A stretch of 7,917 nucleotides of DNA, from assembly GCA_937901185.1 (NCBI GenBank), contig CALCHR010000031.1, forward strand, positions 1 to 7,917, read 5' to 3'. Both the position numbers and the translations under genes were made by a program. The stretch comes from an uncultured Bacteroidales bacterium (lineage in GTDB: Bacteria; Bacteroidota; Bacteroidia; Bacteroidales; Bacteroidaceae). How positions within the stretch are numbered: the first letter of the stretch is position 1; each line of letters opens with the position of its first letter. Of the stretch, positions 1 to 4,881 are shown in pieces. Under the pieces are notes generated by a model. It had not been told where the DNA came from. It did not search any database and worked only from the letters and a program-made list of their open reading frames with translations.

Positions 1-219
1 AGCCATACTTTTACAGAGCTACCAAATAAGCAGTCTGCTCTTGATCAGTTAGGTCATCTATTAAAGAATTCATATCCAGGACTCTGGAATCAGATGCGTG
101 CTAATAAGTCAAAATGGCAATATGAAAAGCATTCTGTGCCAAAGCAATACAATGATACTGATAATAGATATAATTACTACCTGAATGAGCTGCACTTTGA
201 CGGCTTTATGGGTTTCTAA
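1..219 (+). CDS. Unrecognised protein, C-terminal 72 residues (5' end outside window)
   Basis: An open frame enters from the left edge at base 1 and runs 72 codons to TAA at 217-219. The visible part is polar and rich in Asn, Lys and Tyr. It contains a tryptophan/tyrosine-rich stretch (LWNQMRANKSKWQYEKH) and ends in a Phe/Gly-rich tail (FDGFMGF). I see no catalytic motif, membrane segment or cysteine pair, and I do not recognise the family. A strong intrinsic terminator starts about 20 bases after the stop, so this is the last gene of its transcription unit. Base composition matches the neighbours, which supports it being a genuine phage gene. What the missing N-terminus holds cannot be judged from here. 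Confidence 0.75.
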   Translation, partial: SHTFTELPNKQSALDQLGHLLKNSYPGLWNQMRANKSKWQYEKHSVPKQYNDTDNRYNYYLNELHFDGFMGF

Positions 220-237
220 GATAAAAGATAAATTTTT

Positions 238-270
238 AAGAAAAGCCTGATTTTATCAGGCTTTTCTTTT
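238..270 (+). terminator. Intrinsic terminator closing the leftmost transcription unit
   Basis: A 13-bp perfect stem (arms 238-250 and 256-268, core GCCTGA/TCAGGC) closes a 5-nt TTTTA loop and runs into a T-rich tail (CTTTTCTTTTTAT). This is the classic layout of a Rho-independent terminator. It lies directly after the first gene's stop and before the next gene's RBS. The A-rich 5' flank means the reverse complement could also terminate, but no minus-strand gene is seen to use it. Confidence 0.93.
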
Positions 271-298
271 TATATAATATCGTATATTATATTATAAC
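271..298 (+). promoter_or_regulatory. Candidate promoter/operator region with AT-only palindrome
   Basis: Between the terminator and the RBS of the next gene lies an almost pure A/T stretch. It contains TATAAT at 273-278, a perfect match to the sigma-70/sigma-A -10 box, and TATAAC at 293-298. It also holds an inverted repeat with arms 272-280 and 284-292 around CGT. No convincing TTGACA-like -35 box sits 16-18 nt upstream of either -10 candidate, so this is inferred mainly from position: a new gene cluster must start here unless transcription reads through the terminator. A phage-specific promoter type is equally possible. Confidence 0.35.
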
Positions 299-319
299 TT
301 AAGAGTTAGGAGCGTGCTT

Positions 320-739
320 ATGGTCGGCTATTTTAATATGTTTGTATTGAGGCCTACTTTTGCTCGATATTCATTCGTTTGTCCTACATGTGCTAAGCGA
401 GGTCAGGTTATTAGTGACTGTACAGACTGTCATGGTCGTGGCACAAAGATAAGGAAAGTTATGCAGTATAGAGTACAAGATAAGCCAATTCAAATTATTC
501 AAATTGACAGAGACCCTGCTACTGGAATTTTGCGTTATTGGGAAAATCAATCAGATTTTTATTATGAAACTGTCGATTCTTCTCTAAACAAATTTGTACC
601 TGATGTACCTCATGGTATTCATTTGATTCATGCGAATGCGCAATTTGCTAAGAATGAGCTTGAGCGTGTGAATGCACATCTGCTTGTAGCACAACAAAAC
701 AATACACGTTCCCAGCTACTAAGTAAATTTAGCATTTAG
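320..739 (+). CDS. Four-cysteine zinc-ribbon-like phage protein (DnaJ-type CxxCxGxG)
   Basis: A 139-residue protein with Cys-Pro-Thr-Cys at residues 21-24 and Cys-Thr-Asp-Cys-His-Gly-Arg-Gly at 34-41. This CX2C-X9-CX2C arrangement with a trailing GxG resembles one zinc-binding repeat pair of DnaJ, though the J-domain and the rest of DnaJ are absent. After it comes a Lys/Arg-rich linker, a mixed alpha/beta middle with the segment IDRDPATGILRYW (residues 62-74), and a probable C-terminal helix (about 105-135). The likely role is binding zinc and perhaps a partner protein or nucleic acid; the actual function is unknown. I chose ATG 320 because AGGAG at 308-312 sits 7 nt upstream, whereas the in-frame GTG at 314 lies only 1 nt from it. 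It is the first gene of the second cluster. Its TAG stop lies inside the RBS of the next gene. Confidence 0.82.
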   Translation: MVGYFNMFVLRPTFARYSFVCPTCAKRGQVISDCTDCHGRGTKIRKVMQYRVQDKPIQIIQIDRDPATGILRYWENQSDFYYETVDSSLNKFVPDVPHGIHLIHANAQFAKNELERVNAHLLVAQQNNTRSQLLSKFSI

Positions 740-748
740 GAGTATTTT

Positions 749-1216
749 GTGGATATTACGTATTGCTATGAAAAGTGCTCGGTTGGTAAAGCTGCTAGTG
801 AACGATTTTTACAGCAAAACAACTCAGCACTTGATGCCGCTACAGATTTTCGATTTTTTACAGAAGAATGCGCAAAAACTTGTATAGAGCATGGCGCACA
901 AAAGGAGAGATCTTTTATGAAGTACATGGTTGGTAAGAATGATACAGGTAAGACGAGAGCTTTAATTAAACAGAGCCTTGATACTGATGTTCCTATTTTT
1001 GTCTTGTATGATAGCAAGGCAGAATCCCTGCGTGCTAAGGCTTATAGCTACTTTGGTAAGTCAGTTAGAGTTATTACTCCACAAGATTTTGCCGTAAACG
1101 GTTACACTGGTGACATCCTTGTTGATGACATGGATAAAGCTTTTAATACGTTATTGGCTGCTTATATTCATTCTTATGACTTTAATGTTGTTGGTGCTAC
1201 TTTAACGGAGGATTAA
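749..1216 (+). CDS. Small P-loop NTPase with twin CX3C N-terminal segment
   Basis: A 155-residue protein in two parts. Residues 1-50 carry Cys6/Cys10 and Cys41/Cys45 (CX3C-X30-CX3C), suggesting a zinc or disulfide hairpin. From residue 57 there is a compact P-loop fold: Walker A GKNDTGKT at 62-69, a Walker B-like strand ILVDD at 123-127, and VVGATLT at 148-153, which resembles the strand after Walker B in AAA/RecA-type ATPases. It is far shorter than usual AAA+ or helicase modules and lacks a visible arginine finger or lid, so it may be a minimal ATP-binding subunit. The start is GTG with AGGAG (738-742) 6 nt upstream, overlapping the previous stop. An alternative in-frame ATG at 917, with its own RBS, would make only the P-loop part. 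The next gene begins immediately after the stop. The substrate is unknown. Confidence 0.82.
   Translation: MDITYCYEKCSVGKAASERFLQQNNSALDAATDFRFFTEECAKTCIEHGAQKERSFMKYMVGKNDTGKTRALIKQSLDTDVPIFVLYDSKAESLRAKAYSYFGKSVRVITPQDFAVNGYTGDILVDDMDKAFNTLLAAYIHSYDFNVVGATLTED
902..919 (+). promoter_or_regulatory. Internal ribosome binding site and ATG inside the P-loop gene
   Basis: Within the P-loop gene, AAGGAG at 902-907 precedes an in-frame ATG at 917-919 by 9 nt, as good as the other RBSs of the window. Translation from it would give a 99-residue protein starting MKYMVGKNDTGKT, with Walker A almost at its N-terminus as in many P-loop proteins. This could mean two products from one frame, or that the P-loop gene is separate and follows an upstream segment that lost its stop. 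The bases also encode Lys-Glu-Arg, so chance resemblance remains possible. Confidence 0.45.
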
Positions 1217-1504
1217 ATGCTTCAAGTTAAGGAATATGTTATTTATGATAATAATCCACTTTCTCAGTCTGTTTATATGACTGCAGGTGCAGAAGTACTA
1301 TCTGCTGTAGAGGAACACGGTACCGTAACTCTTTTTGTTCTAGTTGAGAACACCGTAATAAATTCAGAGCTACGCACTTTTGAAATTCATAGCACTGGTG
1401 ACCTATTTGACGCTAAGCGCGCAAAGCATGTCTCAACCTATAAAAGTGCTTTAGGCACCCGACATTTATTTGAAATCATAAAAGAAGGAGGTGCTACATA
1501 TTAA
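1217..1504 (+). CDS. DUF7352-like small phage protein
   Basis: A 95-residue protein that matches my memory of the DUF7352 family. The common pattern is an N-terminal strand, a 'GAxxLSVxxxxGxxxL' block (here GAEVLSAVEEHGTVTLFVLV, residues 24-43), a central 'R-hydrophobic-x-I-xxTG' block (here RTFEIHSTGDLF, 53-64), a 'Y/F-x-xT' strand, and a C-terminal 'HhFEI' (HLFEII, 83-88). Family members are small beta-rich proteins in phages and their bacterial hosts; no biochemical role is known to me. The start is ATG directly after the previous TAA, with GGAGG (1207-1211) 5 nt upstream, so it is probably translationally coupled. Its last codons overlap the start region of the kinase gene. Assignment is by pattern recognition only. 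Confidence 0.75.
   Translation: MLQVKEYVIYDNNPLSQSVYMTAGAEVLSAVEEHGTVTLFVLVENTVINSELRTFEIHSTGDLFDAKRAKHVSTYKSALGTRHLFEIIKEGGATY
1485..1502 (+). promoter_or_regulatory. Full-length Shine-Dalgarno pointing to an ATT start codon for the kinase
   Basis: AAGGAGGT at 1485-1492 is the strongest Shine-Dalgarno match in the window. The only conventional start in the kinase frame, GTG at 1491, lies inside this sequence with no spacer and could hardly be used. ATT at 1500-1502 is 8 nt downstream of GGAGG, in frame, and overlaps the TAA of the previous gene (ATTAA). ATT is a known rare initiator (infC of E. coli), so the kinase probably begins there as MKVVCIS. Confidence 0.5.
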
Positions 1505-2036
1505 GGTTGTTTGTATTAGTGCAAAAGCACAGCACGGTAAAGATACTGCTGCAGAGATTCTAAAAACGCACCTAGAAAGCTTAGGTAAGCGAGTCATTAT
1601 TATTCATTATGCAGACTTGCTTAAGTTTATCTGTACGAAGTTCTTTGGTTGGGACGGTAAAAAAGATGATGCAGGTAGAACAATCTTGCAACATGTTGGA
1701 ACTGATACTATTCGTAAACAACGTCCTGACTACTGGGTTGATTTTGTTGCACAATTTCTGACACTCTTTGCTTCTGATTGGGATTACGCATTAATTCCTG
1801 ACTGTCGTTTTCCAAATGAAGCTGAGAAAATGAGAGAGAGCTTTGAAACTAAAGTGCTTCGTATTTTTAGACCCAGCTTCGATAATGGATTGAGTATTGA
1901 ACAGCAACAGCATCCATCTGAAGTATCAATGGATAACTATCCTTTTGACTCGGTCATTTATAATGATGGCACTTTAGAAGAATTTAAAAGTAAGCTTGTG
2001 CAATTTATTACGACAGAATTAACATTTGAGGATTAA
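1491..2036 (+). CDS. Deoxynucleoside monophosphate kinase (T4 gp1-like)
   Basis: Predicted to phosphorylate dNMPs to dNDPs with ATP in the cytoplasm, feeding phage DNA synthesis. Numbering from GTG 1491 (181 residues): P-loop SAKAQHGKDT at 10-19, with the Asp-for-Ser/Thr usual in this family; LQHVGTDTIRKQRPDYW at 66-82, the 'LQxxGTDxxRxxxpdyW' substrate-side block; LIPDCRFPNEAE at 101-112, the 'vIpDxRFxNEa' signature; and HPSEV (141-145) with VIYNDGTLEEF (155-165) near the C-terminus. Length is close to similar phage kinases, while T4 gp1 is somewhat longer. One oddity is Ala11 where the first glycine of a P-loop normally stands. The coordinates use the only conventional in-frame start, but RBS spacing favours ATT at 1500, giving 178 residues. 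Nucleotide specificity cannot be told from sequence. FolD further along may share its pathway. Confidence 0.85.
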   Translation: MLHIKVVCISAKAQHGKDTAAEILKTHLESLGKRVIIIHYADLLKFICTKFFGWDGKKDDAGRTILQHVGTDTIRKQRPDYWVDFVAQFLTLFASDWDYALIPDCRFPNEAEKMRESFETKVLRIFRPSFDNGLSIEQQQHPSEVSMDNYPFDSVIYNDGTLEEFKSKLVQFITTELTFED

Positions 2037-2055
2037 AATATAAGGAGTTTTATAT

Positions 2056-2940
2056 ATGGCAATTGGTATTATTACAGGTATTGTCCTTTTCATACTTACA
2101 GTAGGTCTGTTTATTGGTGCATATAAATTTTATGATAACAGTAACACGGTTGGACAGGTTGTTTGCCTAGTTTTGGCTATCTTGTGCTGTCTGAGCTTTA
2201 TTATTGTTCCGTTTTCTTTCCACACAGTCAACTCTGGCGAGCTCGCTGTAGTTCGAAATCTTGGTAAGATCACTGGTACACGCGATGCTGGCACAAATTT
2301 TGATTTGTGGATTACTACATCCTACCAAAAGTATGATACAAAAGTACAGAATATAGAGATTACGACAGCAGCATACTCGTCTGATGCTCAGACTATGGAT
2401 GTAGCAATGACGCTACAGTATCAGATTATGCCAGATAAGGTAACTGATATTGCTATTCAGTATGGTACTTTGGAAGTGCTGCAGAATCGTATTCAGTCTA
2501 TTGTAATTGAGAAAACAAAAGCAGTATTATCTTCTCATAAGGCTATGGATATCATTGCAAATCGTTCTAGCATTTCACCCGAAGTAGAGTTGGCCATTAA
2601 AGAAGCAGTTGATTCTGATTACTTTGTAAGTATTACTGCAGTTGTTTTGACGAATATTGACTTCTCTGACGCATTTGAAAAAGCTGTAGAAGACAAAATG
2701 ATTGCAGAACAGGCAAAGTTGAAAGCAGAATATGACAATGAAACTAAAATTGCTAAGGCAGAAGCAGATGCTAAAGCACGTAAGATTGCAGCAGAAGCGG
2801 AGGCAGAAGCAAACCGTCTGCTCACTCAGTCCTTGACAGAACAAGTTCTAGAATATATGTTCTACGAAAAGTGGGATGGTAAGATGCCGCAGGTTATGGG
2901 AGAGGGCTCGGCAATTCTTGATATTCGAGATCCTGAATAA
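2056..2940 (+). CDS. SPFH/band-7 (prohibitin-like) membrane protein
   Basis: A 294-residue protein anchored by two N-terminal hydrophobic segments, about residues 4-23 and 33-55. They are followed by an SPFH/band-7 domain (about 56-205), which opens with the typical 'FHTVNSGELAVVRNLGKI' and includes NIEITTAAYSSDAQTMDVAMTL-type strands. Next comes a long Ala/Glu/Lys helix (206-258, repeated AEA/KAE steps) that should form a coiled coil. The end, WDGKMPQVMGEGSAILDI (273-290), is typical of prohibitin-like proteins. Family members form ring or cage oligomers on membranes and often regulate proteases such as FtsH. In a phage the role is not established; membrane scaffolding, FtsH control or superinfection interference are only inferences. 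ATG 2056 has AAGGAG (2042-2047) 8 nt upstream. A terminator follows directly, so it is the last gene of its cluster. Confidence 0.9.
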   Translation: MAIGIITGIVLFILTVGLFIGAYKFYDNSNTVGQVVCLVLAILCCLSFIIVPFSFHTVNSGELAVVRNLGKITGTRDAGTNFDLWITTSYQKYDTKVQNIEITTAAYSSDAQTMDVAMTLQYQIMPDKVTDIAIQYGTLEVLQNRIQSIVIEKTKAVLSSHKAMDIIANRSSISPEVELAIKEAVDSDYFVSITAVVLTNIDFSDAFEKAVEDKMIAEQAKLKAEYDNETKIAKAEADAKARKIAAEAEAEANRLLTQSLTEQVLEYMFYEKWDGKMPQVMGEGSAILDIRDPE

Positions 2941-2958
2941 TCTTTAATTAAAATAAAT

Positions 2959-2994
2959 AAAGGCTCATGATAGCAAAGTCATGAGCCTTTTACT
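2959..2994 (+). terminator. Intrinsic terminator after the SPFH gene
   Basis: A 12-bp perfect stem (arms 2959-2970 and 2979-2990, core GGCTCATGA/TCATGAGCC) encloses an 8-nt loop. The T-tract is short (TTTTACTG), so termination may be incomplete and some transcription may reach the next cluster. It separates the nucleotide/SPFH cluster from the UPF0316-DUF488-folD cluster. Confidence 0.82.
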
Positions 2995-3023
2995 GTATTA
3001 TATATGTGTAGGAGGTGTATATT

Positions 3024-3500
3024 ATGTGGAAAATTTTATTGTCGACGTCGACATTATATTTCTTTATTATTAGCTTAATTAATGTAATATTATCTAGTAC
3101 CAAAAGTATTTGCACTGTTAGATATGGTCGTAGTATTAACGTTATAGCTAATGTAATTTCTTATTCTTTTTATGTTGTAGTAGTCAAACAGACAGCAAAT
3201 TTGCCGCTCGAAATTACTGTATTATCAACGGCTTGTGCAAATGCACTTGGTGTGTGGTTGAGCTATGCAATACTAGACAGGCTGCAGAAAGACAGATTAT
3301 GGAAAGTAGAAGTTATTGTACCTAAGGTACATACGGAACGTCTTCATTATGAGCTAAAAAATATTACTCACAATTATATTGAGATGGGACCAAAGACTCT
3401 TTTTAATTTTTATTGCGAAACTAAAGATGCTACTAAAACTGTTATTAAGCATTGTCAAGCTTGTGACGGTCAATTTTTTGCTTTTGAGAACAAATTATAA
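3024..3500 (+). CDS. UPF0316/DUF5698-like small membrane protein
   Basis: A 158-residue protein with three predicted membrane segments (about residues 9-24, 38-56 and 60-83). After a positively charged turn (DRLQKDRLWK, 85-94) comes a soluble domain of about 60 residues with the strand-helix-strand pattern VEVIVP...HYELKN...FNFYCE...VIKHCQACDGQFFAF. The hydrophobic part and the 'TK/R-hydrophobic-T-x-G' loop resemble UPF0316 (DUF5698 followed by a DUF2179-like domain), as in Bacillus YebE. It would sit in the host membrane; family function is unknown. ATG 3024 is preferred because AGGAGG (3010-3015) lies 8 nt upstream; GTG 3015 is part of that RBS. It is the first gene of the folD cluster. The family call is from memory of pattern and less sure than the topology. 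Confidence 0.8.
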   Translation: MWKILLSTSTLYFFIISLINVILSSTKSICTVRYGRSINVIANVISYSFYVVVVKQTANLPLEITVLSTACANALGVWLSYAILDRLQKDRLWKVEVIVPKVHTERLHYELKNITHNYIEMGPKTLFNFYCETKDATKTVIKHCQACDGQFFAFENKL

Positions 3501-3513
3501 GGAGTAGTACCAA

Positions 3514-3879
3514 ATGATTTATACAACTTATTTTGCTAAGTTGAAAAAGTTACCAGAAACCGTAGTGCCAATTGCAATTTGTAAGTGGATTCCGGAAGGC
3601 TTACGACTTAGCTGCTATCATTATTTGGAATTAGCACCAAGACCAGATTTTTTCTTAGAATATAAACATACAGGCGACACTGAACGGTTTATTAAGTGTT
3701 ATAATGAACAAGTTTTAGCAAAGCTAGACCCGCATTATATTGTTAATGCTTTGACTGATTGGGTTGGCGGTAAAGATATCGCATTTGTTTGTTACGAAAA
3801 GCCTACTGATTTTTGTCATCGTCATTTAGTTGCAGCTTGGCTGAATCAAGCCGGTTACAAGGTAGAAGAGTTTAAGTAA
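3514..3879 (+). CDS. DUF488 family protein
   Basis: A 121-residue soluble protein with the hallmark DUF488 C-terminal block: hydrophobic strand, CYEKPTDFCHRHLVAAWL (93-110, the 'CyEk...CHR' signature with Cys101, His102 and Arg103), then a short 'G-Y-hydrophobic-V-E-E' strand. Upstream are PIAICKWIPEG (19-29), a Tyr/Leu-rich middle and a helical region. The length fits the short single-domain subclass found in phages and mobile DNA. DUF488 proteins have no agreed function to my knowledge; the conserved Cys-His-Arg suggests catalysis or metal or anion binding. ATG 3514 has AAGGAG (3499-3504), overlapping the previous stop, 9 nt upstream. It sits 17 bases before folD, so the two are almost certainly co-transcribed. 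Confidence 0.88.
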   Translation: MIYTTYFAKLKKLPETVVPIAICKWIPEGLRLSCYHYLELAPRPDFFLEYKHTGDTERFIKCYNEQVLAKLDPHYIVNALTDWVGGKDIAFVCYEKPTDFCHRHLVAAWLNQAGYKVEEFK

Positions 3880-3896
3880 TCCAAAGGAGTTAAAAA

Positions 3897-4748
3897 ATGA
3901 GCACCATTATTGATGGTAAGTTTGTAGCCTCGCAAGTTAAGGCAGAAATAGCAAAAGAAGTTAGAGCACTAAATGAAAAAGGTATAAATATTTGTTTAGC
4001 AGTTATTCTAGTCGGAAATGACCCTGCCTCACAAGTATACGTTAAAAATAAGCAAAAAGCATGTGAGGAACTTGGAATTCTATCTAAGCAATTTATTCTT
4101 GACGAAACTTTTGGCCAAGATAATTTAATTGCACTAATTAACGAACTGAATAGTAATCAAGAAATAAACGGAATTCTCTGCCAGCTACCACTGCCTGCCG
4201 GCTATGATGAACAGTTAATTACAGCTTCTATTAGCCCGCTAAAAGATGTAGATGCGTTTCATCCTAGTAACGTAGGACGTCTAGTATCTGGCGATTATGC
4301 TGTTTTACCGTGTACACCTGCAGGTATTATAAAATTATTGGCTCAGTATAATATTGATATTGAAAGTAAAGAGTGTGTTGTTGTTGGTCGTTCAAATATC
4401 GTTGGAAAGCCAATTAGTTTACTATTACTTAATAGTCATGGTACCGTAATTACTGCACATTCTAAGACGAAAGATTTACCAGAAGTATGTCGTAGAGCGG
4501 ATATTCTTGTAGTAGCTGCTGGTAAGCCTAATTTTATTAAAGCTGACATGGTAAAAGAAGGCGCAGTAGTTATTGATGTTGGAATTAATCGTGTTGATGG
4601 TAGACTATGCGGTGATGTCGATTTTGAAGAAGTAAAAACAAAGGCTTCTTATATCACACCTGTTCCAGGAGGTGTTGGACCAATGACAATAGCGATGCTT
4701 ATGTACAACACTGTAGTGGTTACCAAGCAACAGTACAAAATTTCATAA
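3897..4748 (+). CDS. folD: Bifunctional methylene-THF dehydrogenase / methenyl-THF cyclohydrolase
   Basis: FolD converts 5,10-methylene-THF to 5,10-methenyl-THF with NADP(+) and then to 10-formyl-THF, linking thymidylate, purine and fMet-tRNA synthesis. At 283 residues it has the usual full length. Visible signatures are the catalytic segment SQVYVKNKQKACEELGI (45-61), with Tyr48 and Lys52 matching E. coli Tyr50/Lys54; QLPLP (96-100, matching Gln98); KDVDAFHPSNVGRL (116-129, Asp119 matching Asp121); PCTPAGII (138-145); the Rossmann loop VVVGRSNIVGKP (161-172); ADILVVAAGKP (201-211); VIDVGINR (225-232); GDVDF (239-243); and ITPVPGGVGPMTIAML (253-268). No frameshift or lost catalytic residue is seen, so it should be active. 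ATG 3897 has AAAGGAG (3883-3889) 7 nt upstream. It is the last gene of its cluster. A full folD is a host-type enzyme and looks like an auxiliary metabolic gene. Confidence 0.96.
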   Translation: MSTIIDGKFVASQVKAEIAKEVRALNEKGINICLAVILVGNDPASQVYVKNKQKACEELGILSKQFILDETFGQDNLIALINELNSNQEINGILCQLPLPAGYDEQLITASISPLKDVDAFHPSNVGRLVSGDYAVLPCTPAGIIKLLAQYNIDIESKECVVVGRSNIVGKPISLLLLNSHGTVITAHSKTKDLPEVCRRADILVVAAGKPNFIKADMVKEGAVVIDVGINRVDGRLCGDVDFEEVKTKASYITPVPGGVGPMTIAMLMYNTVVVTKQQYKIS

Positions 4749-4767
4749 CTAACTTTATTAAATAATT

Positions 4768-4810
4768 AAAGATAGTCATAGCCTTGTTCACAAAGCTATG
4801 ACTATCTTTT
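4768..4810 (+). terminator. Strong intrinsic terminator between folD and the structural cluster
   Basis: A 15-bp perfect stem (arms 4768-4782 and 4795-4809) is extended inside by TTG/CAA around a TTCA loop and followed by TTTTTGTTT. It is the longest hairpin in the window and marks the boundary between metabolic and virion genes. The 3' arm contains an ATG (4798-4800) that opens the next frame but cannot sensibly be a start. Confidence 0.93.
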
Positions 4811-4881
4811 TGTTTATAATAGTATGTATAAGTGCTAAATTATATGATATATTAGAGGCCTTAAAGAGGAGGTTTTTGTAC

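Noticed and set aside
314..319. GTG at 314 as start of the zinc-ribbon gene
   Set aside because: It lies 1 nt from AGGAG, too close to be used; ATG 320 has a 7-nt spacer.
766..1017. Minus-strand open frame of 83 codons opposite the P-loop gene
   Set aside because: It lies entirely within a well-supported + strand gene, has no convincing RBS, and its product looks like antisense read-out (Ser/Cys/Phe-rich without motifs).
2575..2844. Two overlapping minus-strand frames opposite the SPFH coiled coil
   Set aside because: They mirror the Ala/Glu/Lys codon repeats of the coiled coil, giving Ser/Ala- and Cys/Phe-rich low-complexity products; no gene signals are present.
3015..3023. GTG at 3015 as start of the UPF0316-like gene
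   Set aside because: It overlaps the AGGAGG Shine-Dalgarno itself; ATG 3024 is 8 nt downstream.
3041..3052. 12-bp palindrome GTCGACGTCGAC (two adjacent SalI sites)
   Set aside because: It stands out in AT-rich DNA but is explained by codons for Ser-Thr-Ser-Thr; no second copy or site context suggests a function.
4815..4820. TATAAT as promoter of the structural cluster
   Set aside because: A perfect -10 box, but the expected -35 position falls in the terminator arm and shows no TTGACA likeness; in such AT-rich DNA a chance match is common.
4798..4881. N-terminal extension MTIFLFIIVC... as a signal peptide or membrane anchor of the tail protein
   Set aside because: The hydrophobic run is encoded partly by the terminator stem and T-tract and has no RBS; a better start lies at 4882.
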